From: a virus
Direction: 5' to 3' (one strand)
IMG/VR virus record: IMGVR_UViG_3300029258_003221
Location: 1 to 64,000 of that record
DNA length: 64,000 bases
Below the pieces are notes generated by a model. It had not been told where the DNA came from, searched no databases, and saw only the letters and a program-made list of their open reading frames with translations. Shown piece after piece: positions 5,955-13,186 of this stretch; positions within the stretch are counted from its first letter, which is position 1; each line of letters starts with the position of its first letter. The translations under genes and the position numbers were made by a program.

Positions 5955-6356
5955 ATGTAGAAATGGCATTGGAATCAAAAACTTGGACCTGAAAACTGTC
6001 CATACATGGTGCGATGGGTGTTTGATTTTTACTTCTTCACCATTCGTATTCATCATTGGCTTCATAGTGACGATTTGCGTCACCCCCATGATCATCCTTG
6101 GTCTTTTTGGGCCATTTGTTTGTGGGGCGGATACACAGATGTTTCACCAGATGGCGAGGACCGAGTGCGACCGGGAAGTGTACGGTTTCGCTCGGCTCTT
6201 CACCAACATTCTGTTAAAGTTGATGAAGGTGGATGTTGGACCATCCTTTTGACAGGACGTGAGCATCGTCGTTGGGGTTTTTGGGTTAATGGTAAGTTTC
6301 GTAAAAGAAACAAGTATTTCTATATGATGGGTCATCACAATCCATGTGATTCATAA
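5955..6356 (+). CDS. Conserved phage protein with in-frame TAG as codon 2
   Basis: AAGGAAG lies eight bases before ATG 5955, and the second codon is TAG (5958-5960). After it a single frame of 131 codons starts KWHWNQKLGPENCPYMVRW and runs to TAA. The body is rich in conserved His and Trp (RIHHWLHSDD, HPHDHPWSF, HQHSVKVDEG) and resembles from memory a cupin-like phage family whose homologues begin with the same KWxWN stretch. The next in-frame start (ATG 6006) would delete that conserved segment. Expression of the complete protein therefore appears to need TAG decoding by the adjacent suppressor tRNA. The His-rich core suggests a metal-binding beta-barrel. Its 3' end overlaps a convergent methyltransferase gene by six bases. 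Confidence 0.68.
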
Positions 6357-6944
6357 AACTTTCAACCAGTCACTCACGAAGTTTTGATCTGGCCAACCCA
6401 ACAATGTTGAATTGTAATTAGACAGTTTTTTAAAGATTGCACATTTTTGATTTCTTTCCATGAGTTTCCAATGCTTGTCTGCCATTAAAAACCTGCATGT
6501 GTAATTAACTGCTTCAAGCAAAACATCATCAAACATCACAAATCCTCCGACTTTGATGTTCCTATGAGTGTAATACCAATCAATCATAGGAATAGGGAAT
6601 TCATGTCCTCCATCTACCAAAACAAAGTCGTATTTTCTTTTCCCCATCACTGGCAGTAATTTGTCAGATGGGCCTTGGGTGTATTTGACGTTGTCCAAAG
6701 AGATATCAATTTCTTTTGCGACATCGTCAAGCTTGTTCATGAAATCATGCTTGAACAAAGAAATTGCTTGGTGGCTTTTAGAACGTTCTGCAAAAAAGAT
6801 GGTTGTCAGCCCGGCTCCTGTTTCAAGTGAAACTCCTTTTTCTGGAGCATATTTGTCTATCATTTGATAAACAAATTCATCCATGCACCCATGAGTGTGT
6901 GGTTTGTGTCTGAAAAAGGAACTCAACGCTTCATGATAATTCAT
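6351..6944 (-). CDS. Class I SAM-dependent methyltransferase
   Basis: A 197-residue protein with a Rossmann-type methyltransferase core. GVSLETGAGLTTIFFAE (about residues 37-53) is motif I, the acidic residue after strand 2 follows the SHQAISLF segment, and YDFVLVDGGHEFP (about 105-117) is the post-motif strand typical of the Methyltransf_24 group. VGGFVMFDDV follows. The substrate cannot be inferred; related proteins in phages sit with glycan genes. It is convergent to the amber-gated gene at 5955 and divergent from the gene at 7049, with a promoter between. Confidence 0.75.
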   Translation of the reverse strand: MNYHEALSSFFRHKPHTHGCMDEFVYQMIDKYAPEKGVSLETGAGLTTIFFAERSKSHQAISLFKHDFMNKLDDVAKEIDISLDNVKYTQGPSDKLLPVMGKRKYDFVLVDGGHEFPIPMIDWYYTHRNIKVGGFVMFDDVLLEAVNYTCRFLMADKHWKLMERNQKCAIFKKLSNYNSTLLGWPDQNFVSDWLKVL

Positions 6945-6965
6945 TTTCTTATCTAGGTGTTTTGC

Positions 6966-6994
6966 TTTACACTTCGGAATTTTTGACGTAAAAT
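6966..6994 (+). promoter_or_regulatory. Sigma70-type promoter
   Basis: TTTACA (6966-6971) and TAAAAT (6989-6994) are 17 bases apart in the divergent region between 6944 and 7049. The preceding TTGC and the following G match the promoter at 2841, so the phage seems to reuse one early promoter type. It drives the gene at 7049. Confidence 0.65.
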
Positions 6995-7048
6995 GATCTT
7001 GTCAAGAAGATTGATGACAGAGTATCATGGCAGGAAAAGGAAAACATC

Positions 7049-7726
7049 ATGTGTGAACCGCATCACAGCATTGTGCAATATCCAGACAATGACGATCATG
7101 GCCCTACCAAATCCCGGTTGGACGCTGCTGTGAAAGGTCTGCTGGATCAGGGGAAGAGAATTCTCCGTTGGTTTCATTTTTCTAAAATGGGTTCTGGCCA
7201 CGCCGGTGCTACTGGATTTGGTCGCACTCAAATGAGACACTTGCCAAATCCGACTTCCTATGAAGCCATGTGGTGGAACAGGACAGTCAAGCGTGATGGC
7301 GAGTTTCGTGGAGAGTCATTCGACATAGCGGATGCTCTGGAATGTGCTGAGGAATATGCCAATAGGACTTCGATTGGTGACCTTACTCAGCTTCGACGTT
7401 TCCTAGAGGTTTCAATGCAACAAACAAACCAACATCAAGGCTATGTCCGACAGTTTGTTGATGGAATGCTCAACAAAGAAGGGAGGGATAGTTTCCGAAA
7501 GCGTGCGAAAAAAGCATTGGGTTTGGATTTGGCAAACTATTACGGCATGTCAAATACTGGCTTTTTCAGATCGCTTACAAATGATGCTCGTAAACGAAAC
7601 AGCCTAACGAAGTTCATGCTGGGCTACACTCGCAAACGTGGGTTGCTGGTCCCGGAATGGGCTGACGATGCATCACTTTGGACCCCACCCGGCCAGAAGG
7701 GTTTGGAGGCGGCTCCAGTCCAGTAA
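7049..7726 (+). CDS. Hypothetical protein, basic C-terminal half
   Basis: A 225-residue soluble protein. ATG 7049 has AGGAAA upstream and lies about 55 bases after a clear promoter. The N-terminal part has RLDAAVKGLLDQGKRILRWF, an amphipathic helix. The middle has a cluster of basic helices (KRAKKALGLD, ARKRNSLTKF). The end is Pro/Gly-rich. No catalytic motif is recognised. The strong promoter and monocistronic setting suggest early expression. Nucleic-acid binding is possible from the charge pattern but not shown. Confidence 0.7.
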   Translation: MCEPHHSIVQYPDNDDHGPTKSRLDAAVKGLLDQGKRILRWFHFSKMGSGHAGATGFGRTQMRHLPNPTSYEAMWWNRTVKRDGEFRGESFDIADALECAEEYANRTSIGDLTQLRRFLEVSMQQTNQHQGYVRQFVDGMLNKEGRDSFRKRAKKALGLDLANYYGMSNTGFFRSLTNDARKRNSLTKFMLGYTRKRGLLVPEWADDASLWTPPGQKGLEAAPVQ

Positions 7727-8071
7727 GCTTGTTTTGCACAAGTGAATTCCAGTCATGTGTGTAAGATGAGACTTAGGACAATCTGGTTACCCAAAATTAT
7801 ACTTAAAAATTAACATTTAGATTTTAGATTATGCAGAGGGCTATCAAATCGTCAAACGATTATGACCCGGCCAGAGAAAGGGTTCGAGGACCAACCTCGG
7901 TTTCAATTTGAAAACACTTACAGCGTAGACAAAAAACAAGATTTGATCACCTTCTGGAATAAGGTTTGATGATCTTCTTTTGTTAAATCTGATTTGTTTT
8001 CGCCGAAACAATCTGGTAAGCCCGTCCCAGAATTAAAAAAATAAAAAGTACAAAAAATCCAAAAGGAAAAG
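7727..8071 (+). other. Transcribed stretch without a clear gene
   Basis: No convincing gene is seen between the stop at 7726 and the terminator at 8072. A 35-codon ORF (7862-7969, MTRPEKGFEDQ...) has no ribosome site and may be chance. A short hairpin AATCGT-CAA-ACGATT lies near 7847-7861. Because a strong terminator closes the stretch, a long 3' untranslated region or a small RNA is possible. Confidence 0.3.
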
Positions 8072-8105
8072 AAGAAGGGGGCACTTTGCTCCCTTCTTTT
8101 TTTGG
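8072..8105 (+). terminator. Strong Rho-independent terminator
   Basis: A 12-bp stem (AAGAAGGGGGCA with TGCTCCCTTCTT, one G-U pair) with a 3-base loop is followed by seven T residues. It ends the transcript that starts at the promoter at 6966. Confidence 0.9.
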
Positions 8106-8156
8106 ATTTCACTCAAGTTTCAACAACCCCGTATCGATAATGAAAGGACAATTACC

Positions 8157-8624
8157 ATGACAGATACAGAGGTTACAATGAAAACTATTGACACAACAAA
8201 AATTGAAAAAGGTCACCTGATGGCCTTTGTTTACTACACCAAAGTGACAGATGTCAAAGATAATGGCTCCAGACTTGAAGTTGCTGATCTTGACAATAAC
8301 GAAGAGCCAATGTACGTGACAGGGCAACATCTTGTTGAACGTTCGTATTCAGCAGATTTGTATCAAGAAGAAGTCAAAGAAAACAAAACAAAGGTTGCTG
8401 AGATTTTAACCAAATCTGCGGGAAAACCATTTACTGTTTGTTTTGACAAACAAGATGGCGAAGAAAGAGTCCTTAGAGGCCGCATTATTACACCCGAGCC
8501 TTTTCTGGGTCGATCTAAGGTTGAAGATCTTGATGTTGACCCAAGCCAGCACCGATTTCGTCAAGTTGACCACAGAACACTTCATTGGTTGATCTTGGAT
8601 GGCATCAAATACGTCGTGAAATAA
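8157..8624 (+). CDS. Conserved phage hypothetical protein
   Basis: A 155-residue acidic protein with an all-beta N-terminal part (HLMAFVYYTKV, GSRLEVADLDNNEEP) and a conserved-looking C-terminus (VEDLDVDPSQHRFRQVDHRT). From memory, near-identical domain arrangements occur as unnamed proteins in other large T4-like phages. ATG 8157 is used; a second ATG at 8178 (MKTIDTTKIEKG) is the family-typical start and may be the true one. There is no catalytic signature. It stands alone between a terminator and an IS remnant. Confidence 0.7.
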   Translation: MTDTEVTMKTIDTTKIEKGHLMAFVYYTKVTDVKDNGSRLEVADLDNNEEPMYVTGQHLVERSYSADLYQEEVKENKTKVAEILTKSAGKPFTVCFDKQDGEERVLRGRIITPEPFLGRSKVEDLDVDPSQHRFRQVDHRTLHWLILDGIKYVVK

Positions 8625-8659
8625 TCCATGTTTTTGTCCACATTTACAGATGGACATTT

Positions 8660-8776
8660 GTGAACTACCCCGCCGCTAAAGACGGCGGGGCTTCTGACCC
8701 AGACAGTTGCCCACTCAATGCAGGTCTTGCACCATGACGATCAGCTATCTCCGTAGTTCCTACGGTTCTGTTTTTC
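8660..8776 (-). ncRNA. TnpB guide-RNA (omega-RNA) and right-end remnant
   Basis: Read on the minus strand, the region after the TnpB fragment ends in GAAGCCCCGCCG-TCTTTA-GCGGCGGGGTAGTTC. This is the typical 3' hairpin and AGTTC end of IS605-type elements, where the right end doubles as the scaffold of the TnpB guide RNA. Sequence beyond 8660 in the minus direction would be the guide. With TnpB truncated, the RNA could only work with a TnpB supplied in trans. Confidence 0.5.
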
Positions 8777-8962
8777 TCATGTAGTCCTTGTCGCAAAATG
8801 CAAATGGTCATTACGAATGTTTGCAATTCTTAGGTCAAATTTGGCTAATGCTCGGCGAGCTTTTTCTCTTCCGTTGCTTCCCTTTTGTCTTCTGGAAAGA
8901 GCTTTCGCTAACACTCGCCGTTTCTTTTCACTATTCCTATAAGGTCTGATATTGGGAAACAC
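8777..8962 (-). pseudogene. tnpB: TnpB fragment
   Basis: Only about 50 codons of TnpB remain. The helical segment KRRVLAKALSRRQKGSNGRE, then KARRALAKFDLRIANIRNDH, is the arginine-rich linker region that in intact TnpB follows the first RuvC aspartate. The N-terminal RuvC-I part, the zinc finger and the remaining catalytic residues are missing. The full-length TnpB at 31337-32443 has the homologous segment LSRKQKGSQNR. The fragment cannot be an active nuclease. Confidence 0.75.
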
Positions 8963-9028
8963 CTTGCCATCACTACAGGGGATGTTAGCACTGAGATCAT
9001 TAAGCGATACATTGAAGAACAGGGGTGA
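8951..9028 (+). pseudogene. tnpA: C-terminal remnant of Y1 transposase TnpA
   Basis: The plus-strand frame reads AITTGDVSTEIIKRYIEEQG then TGA. This matches the C-terminal helix of IS200/IS605 TnpA, where GDVS-x-E-x-(V/I)-K-x-YIE-x-Q is typical. The upstream catalytic HUH and Tyr parts are absent, and the fragment abuts the TnpB fragment on the other strand. This is a divergent IS605 layout reduced by deletion. Confidence 0.6.
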
Positions 9029-9131
9029 GTATTATTTTGAGCATTGCTTATAGGGCGGCTCTCATCCCGCTACCCTAAAGAGGCAAGCGGCGTTGCCGTA
9101 GGGGTTTTCCCGCCGCCAATGGATAAATCCC

Positions 9132-9170
9132 AAAAAATGTGAGCGTTTTCGAACGCTCACATTTTTTTTT
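9132..9170. terminator. Bidirectional terminator with UUCG tetraloop
   Basis: A 12-bp perfect stem (9136-9147 with 9152-9163) closed by TTCG is flanked by A residues on the left and nine T residues on the right. It shields the following gene from the IS remnant. Confidence 0.93.
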
Positions 9171-9175
9171 GTAGC

Positions 9176-9421
9176 ATGTTCATATCTAGGGTAATGACAA
9201 ACCATTGGGTCAACATAGGAAGGTTCATTTCCATCATCAATAAAATCCATGTTCTTGACTACAAAGTATCAAGAAAAGGGATGATGTATTTGTACGAAGA
9301 ATACACAAGATGGAACAGGGGTGATAATTTAGATAAAGTTGATCATTGGTATGGAAGTTTGTTGAAAATCAACGATGGAGAAAAGCTCAAAAGAAATTTG
9401 CGACGAGTTTTAACCATGTAA
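9176..9421 (+). CDS. Small basic hypothetical protein
   Basis: An 81-residue basic protein with MMYLYEEYTRWNRGDN and a C-terminal KLKRNLRRVL helix. The start is uncertain. ATG 9176 is only six bases after the terminator T-run and lacks a ribosome site, and ATG 9194 (MTNHWVN) is equally weak. The only good Shine-Dalgarno (GGAAGG at about 9219) has no standard start after it. It may be a real gene with an unusual start or a decayed one. Confidence 0.45.
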   Translation: MFISRVMTNHWVNIGRFISIINKIHVLDYKVSRKGMMYLYEEYTRWNRGDNLDKVDHWYGSLLKINDGEKLKRNLRRVLTM

Positions 9422-9520
9422 AATTCCAGTCAACTTTATTTTAACCTTCTGGCAAAGGAGTCAGATTGGTAAGGATTTCAATACCTCAAACAAAAACACA
9501 AAGTGTTTTAAGTAGGAAAA

Positions 9521-9868
9521 ATGGCATATAGACGATCAAGAAAAAAGGTCATCATTAGAGAAGTGCCTGAGAAAATCATCGTTAAAGAAGTTCCTATCCT
9601 TGGAAGACATCGTCAAACAGGCGTGTTGCATCTCAATAAAGGAACACATTCAATTAACGTAGAAACAAAACATAAGCCGGAAAAAGTCTGGGTTTCTTTC
9701 AAAGAAGCAGAAGGCATTCCTGTTTGTCATGGTGACATTGATCGAGTAGGTGTAACTATTACGCCTGATGGATTCATTGTCGATGCTCACATTAACTCAG
9801 ATACACGATCAATAGAATGGCTATCATCACATCAACCTCCAAGACGCCGAAGACGACGACGCAGATAA
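9521..9868 (+). CDS. Basic-ended hypothetical protein
   Basis: A 115-residue protein with a repeated IIREVPEKIIVKEVPI N-terminus, a beta-rich middle (GVTITPDGFIVDAHINSD), and a C-terminus of eight consecutive Arg after PP. The tail suggests nucleic-acid or phosphate-surface binding. The middle resembles Ig-like or jelly-roll phage proteins only in composition. The stop lies inside the next gene, which starts 52 bases earlier in another frame. This is the first gene of the glycan cluster transcript. Confidence 0.65.
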   Translation: MAYRRSRKKVIIREVPEKIIVKEVPILGRHRQTGVLHLNKGTHSINVETKHKPEKVWVSFKEAEGIPVCHGDIDRVGVTITPDGFIVDAHINSDTRSIEWLSSHQPPRRRRRRRR

Positions 9869-10821
9869 TTGGATGGTATGGAAGAAAGAATATTGGAGAT
9901 GAGAGTTACAAGCTCTCATTTCCAATATGCTTTCCCAATTCAAACATTATCTTTGGTGGTGAATTTGAAAGCACCGATGCTTGCATCCTTGGTGGCGGGG
10001 ATATTTTGAATGATCATTATATTCAAAAATTATTAGACCACCCAGCTCCCAAGAAATACACGATTTCTACAGCAGTAAACGCCAACACGCCTTTTTCCAA
10101 GCTTAAACAACTTGATGGTGTTTATGTAAGGGATCTTCGCTCTATCGATCTCTTAAATTCACATTCTGTACCTTGCAGGTACATTCCCGATGTCTCTTTG
10201 ACATTAGAACCAAATAGAAAAAAGGGCCGTGAATATATTGAAAAAACATTTCACGGACATGATTTGTATGATCGAGTCATAGGCGTTGTATTGAATTGTC
10301 ACTTGTTTCAATCAAAGCCTCCTGATTTACTGACAAGGGATTTCATTACTTTTTGGAAAGTGATTTATGACCTTGTTTCAGTCATAGATAATACATCAGC
10401 AAGTTTTGTCTTTTTTCCAATGTGCACTGGCCTTCCTTATGATGATCGAGTCACAAATTCTATTTTGGCTAGTCGTTGCAAATTCTGGAAGAAAAATGCT
10501 GTTGTGTATGATGAACTCGATGTTCAGGATACCTTGAATCTAATTTCAGCTTGTGATGCTGTAATTAGTACGAGATTGCATTCAAGTATTTTTTGCTTGG
10601 CGTCTTCAGTGCCAAGTGTTGATTTGATTCATCACGATAAAAGCAAATGTTTCTTAGAGTCAGTAGGTCTTATTGAAAATTCAGTTTCTTATTGGAACAT
10701 GGACGTTTCAGTTGTAAAAAACATGTTAAACAACCTTCCTGACAAAGGTTCGCTTGACGAAAAACGGTATGAACAACTTTGTATTTTAGGCGAGGAAATT
10801 AAACATGTATCTCTCAGTTGA
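9817..10821 (+). CDS. Polysaccharide pyruvyltransferase-like protein
   Basis: A 334-residue protein of the PS_pyruv_trans (CsaB/WcaK-like) group. It has the N-terminal GWYGRKNIGDE loop (residues 20-30), ACILGGGDIL (about 56-65), YVRDLRSIDLL with a conserved Arg, and the C-terminal ISTRLHSSIFCLASSVP motif in which R-LH-S is a family hallmark. These enzymes add ketal pyruvate to, or otherwise modify, cell-surface sugars. Its stop overlaps the next glycosyltransferase start by 17 bases, so they are coupled. In a phage the likely purpose is altering host surface glycan or decorating the virion; this is inference. Confidence 0.8.
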   Translation: MAIITSTSKTPKTTTQIIGWYGRKNIGDESYKLSFPICFPNSNIIFGGEFESTDACILGGGDILNDHYIQKLLDHPAPKKYTISTAVNANTPFSKLKQLDGVYVRDLRSIDLLNSHSVPCRYIPDVSLTLEPNRKKGREYIEKTFHGHDLYDRVIGVVLNCHLFQSKPPDLLTRDFITFWKVIYDLVSVIDNTSASFVFFPMCTGLPYDDRVTNSILASRCKFWKKNAVVYDELDVQDTLNLISACDAVISTRLHSSIFCLASSVPSVDLIHHDKSKCFLESVGLIENSVSYWNMDVSVVKNMLNNLPDKGSLDEKRYEQLCILGEEIKHVSLS

Positions 10822-12085
10822 CAAACACAATTTCATTAGATTGGTATCAGAAACTCCAATTCGATCTAAAGATACGACAATTATTCAAACAGATGAAGTT
10901 GATCACAGTGTGCTCGGCAACAAAATTACATTTGATAAAAAGCCTGATTTGAGCAATTTGAAATTGGCAATTATTTGTAATTGGGGAGACCAATGTGGAA
11001 TTGCCACTTATACTAAACTTTTAGTTGATTCAATTCGCCCGAAAGTTAAAGAAGTTAGAATATTTGCAGAATATGTTGATGGTGCAGAGGAAGAAGAAGG
11101 CGTTGTTAGATGTTGGAGACGTGGCGAAAGTATGGCATCTGCGATAGAGCAAATAAAACACTGGAAGCCAGATATTATTCACATTCAACATGAATATGGA
11201 ATTTTCCCTAAAGCTACACATATGTTGAAAATGCTGGAAATGCTGGACGACATTCCCTACGTGCTTACAGCTCATGCTGTTTACCAACATTTAGATAAAA
11301 CGGTCTGCACAGCTTATGTGAAAAATATGATTGTTCATTCAAATGAAGCTAATGAAGTTTTGAATGATTTAGGTCATAGAAATAAAGTTTATGTGATTCA
11401 TCATGGATGTGTGGAATACCCAGACAGTTCTGAACTTTGGAACATTTTTCACAATGATCACACTGTGATTCAATTCGGATTTGGATTTGGCTACAAAGGT
11501 GTGGATCAGGCAATTGAAGCAGTTAAACATATTGTTGATACAAAAGCTCATCTTAAAGACGTTTTTTATTGTTATTTATGCAGTGAAAACACTCACACTA
11601 AAGCAACTCATCAAGAGTATTTGAACTATTTAAAAGACAAAATAGAAGCAGAAAAATTAAACGAAAACATCGTTATTTTGCGAGGCTTCCAGTCAGAGGA
11701 AATACTTGGAAATTTCCTGAGAACAGCCAAGTTGGCTATTTTTCCTTACAAAACAGATGAAAACAACATTGTTTATGGGGCATCAGGGGCTGTCCGTAAC
11801 GCTATGGCAAATGGAATTCCTGTTATTGCCAGTGATTCTCATTTGTTTGATGACCTTGATGGCATTGTGCCAAGAGTGCACAATGCTAAAGATCTAGCCG
11901 ATGAAATATCTAAGGTTTTTGAAAATGATGATTATCGAATGTCACTGAAGGCTAAGAATTTACAGTACGTTAAAGACAATAATTGGGAAATGACTGCCGA
12001 TAAACACATATCTGTTTATGACGATGTTTTAAGTCAATTTGAAACAGGAATTGTCAGGCTTAATCGCTATCAGGTGGTAGACTAA
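10805..12085 (+). CDS. GT4-family glycosyltransferase (GT-B fold)
   Basis: A 426-residue two-domain glycosyltransferase. The N-terminal domain contains NWGDQCGIATYTKLL (about residues 59-73) and HIQHEYGIFP. The C-terminal domain holds the nucleotide-sugar motif: IFPYKTDENNIVYGASGAVR followed by NAMANGIPVIASD, equivalent to the E-x7-E region of GT4 enzymes (the first Glu is replaced in this copy). VYVIHHG and LRGFQSEEILGNFL fit the second Rossmann domain. It transfers a sugar from an activated donor; donor and acceptor are unknown. It is part of the 9.5-14 kb glycan cluster. Confidence 0.8.
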   Translation: MYLSVDKHNFIRLVSETPIRSKDTTIIQTDEVDHSVLGNKITFDKKPDLSNLKLAIICNWGDQCGIATYTKLLVDSIRPKVKEVRIFAEYVDGAEEEEGVVRCWRRGESMASAIEQIKHWKPDIIHIQHEYGIFPKATHMLKMLEMLDDIPYVLTAHAVYQHLDKTVCTAYVKNMIVHSNEANEVLNDLGHRNKVYVIHHGCVEYPDSSELWNIFHNDHTVIQFGFGFGYKGVDQAIEAVKHIVDTKAHLKDVFYCYLCSENTHTKATHQEYLNYLKDKIEAEKLNENIVILRGFQSEEILGNFLRTAKLAIFPYKTDENNIVYGASGAVRNAMANGIPVIASDSHLFDDLDGIVPRVHNAKDLADEISKVFENDDYRMSLKAKNLQYVKDNNWEMTADKHISVYDDVLSQFETGIVRLNRYQVVD

Positions 12086-12248
12086 TCCCGCCCCAGTTTT
12101 CCGGGTCGTGTTTTTTCATGAAATCTTTGATGTCTTGAGACACATCAAAACACACCATATCATCCCAGCTTTGTGGTAAAAATGAAATTCCATCAATCAA
12201 ATTGTTGATGATTTTTATTGCCTTTTTCAATTCTTGTTCGTTGTCCAT
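12060..12248 (-). CDS. Small hypothetical protein
   Basis: A 62-residue protein with a helical N-terminus (LKKAIKIINNLIDG) and an acidic, Pro-rich tail. AAAGGAG lies 7-8 bases before ATG 12248, which supports expression. It is an opposite-strand insert between the GT4 gene and the tandem GT-A pair and its stop region overlaps the GT4 3' end. The family is not recognised. Confidence 0.6.
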   Translation of the reverse strand: MDNEQELKKAIKIINNLIDGISFLPQSWDDMVCFDVSQDIKDFMKKHDPENWGGISLPPDSD

Positions 12249-12298
12249 CCTTGGCTCCTTTTGAGCAAAGTATACTAGATACCAAAAAGGTGGTCAAT

Positions 12299-13183
12299 GT
12301 GAAATCTCTATGCTTTACAACTTATGTTTTTGGATGGTATCAAGATTACATTCCAACTTACATCTATTCAATTTTGTTGGCTTTTCCGCAACACTTTGTC
12401 AAAATCTTCGTCAAAGAAAAGTTGACTGAAAACAACAAACGAGCCTTGGATTTAGTGAAAAGACACGTTTCTGATTCATTTGAAATCATAGAAGAATTTG
12501 ATGACTTAGATCATTGCAAAATACAACATTTGCCTTCTTTGAGATTTCTCATGACACGTGATTATTTTGAGGGTTTTGATTATGTGTATTTCGGAGATGT
12601 TGATTTCATTATCTACAATGAAAATGATGACAATTTCTATGACCATTATGTTGAACACATGAAGCAAACCGGTCTCCCATTTTCTAATGAATGGAATTAT
12701 GACCGAGGCAAATTTCGAATGACAGGGCTGCACTTTATTGAAAAAGATTCCTATTTTGATGCAATGGACTCGATTATTGAAGAGACAAAAAACCCAAAAG
12801 GAAACCTTTTCAGGAAAGAATGTAGTTATGATTCGAGAACATCTCCTTCTTACGATGAAGAGATGCTTTACTATATGACAACTCGCATTTTTGATCTTAG
12901 ACCACTTGATGGATATCTTAGACCATTTCATGGCTTGCATTTTGGCACTTTTAGGTCCGGTCTATACTCATGGTTTTCTGCAAATCAATTCAGTCGAAGA
13001 ACAGGCTTAAAATCTGAAATGCTACTTAAGGATTGTTTGCCTTTGTGGTGGAGAGACAAAGAAAAAATAGACGCTGTTATGAAAAGTGAACTCTTTCAGA
13101 AATTAAATAAACTCATGTGCGAAAAAGCACAAATTACAGTAACTAAAGCGAAAAATCATGTTTTTGCTAAATTGTTTGGATGA
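12299..13183 (+). CDS. GT-A type glycosyltransferase, first of a tandem pair
   Basis: A 294-residue protein. GTG 12299 is chosen because it aligns exactly with the ATG of the next paralogue and has AAGGTGG upstream. The motif FDYVYFGDVDFIIY near residues 94-107 carries D-x-D, the metal-nucleotide ligand of GT-A enzymes, followed by NEWNYD and MTGLHFI. The last 70 residues differ from the paralogue. It resembles from memory poorly named glycosyltransferases of surface-glycan clusters (ABO/GT6-like fold). The sugar is unknown. Confidence 0.72.
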   Translation: MKSLCFTTYVFGWYQDYIPTYIYSILLAFPQHFVKIFVKEKLTENNKRALDLVKRHVSDSFEIIEEFDDLDHCKIQHLPSLRFLMTRDYFEGFDYVYFGDVDFIIYNENDDNFYDHYVEHMKQTGLPFSNEWNYDRGKFRMTGLHFIEKDSYFDAMDSIIEETKNPKGNLFRKECSYDSRTSPSYDEEMLYYMTTRIFDLRPLDGYLRPFHGLHFGTFRSGLYSWFSANQFSRRTGLKSEMLLKDCLPLWWRDKEKIDAVMKSELFQKLNKLMCEKAQITVTKAKNHVFAKLFG

Positions 13184-13186
13184 TCA

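Larger units (their letters stand above)
8660..9120. mobile_element. Decayed IS200/IS605-family element
   Basis: Three remnants lie side by side: the right-end hairpin of a TnpB element (8667-8692), a 61-codon TnpB fragment on the minus strand (8777-8962), and the C-terminal codons of a Y1-type TnpA on the plus strand (8951-9028). A GC-rich, hairpin-prone stretch at 9060-9110 with ATCCCGCTACCCTAAAG resembles the other end. Most of both transposase genes is deleted. The unit lies between two terminators, so it is transcriptionally isolated. Confidence 0.7.

Noticed and set aside
7862-7969. 35-codon ORF in the 7.7-8.1 kb gap
   Set aside because: It has no Shine-Dalgarno, no promoter of its own and no recognisable sequence; kept only as a note in the gap entry.
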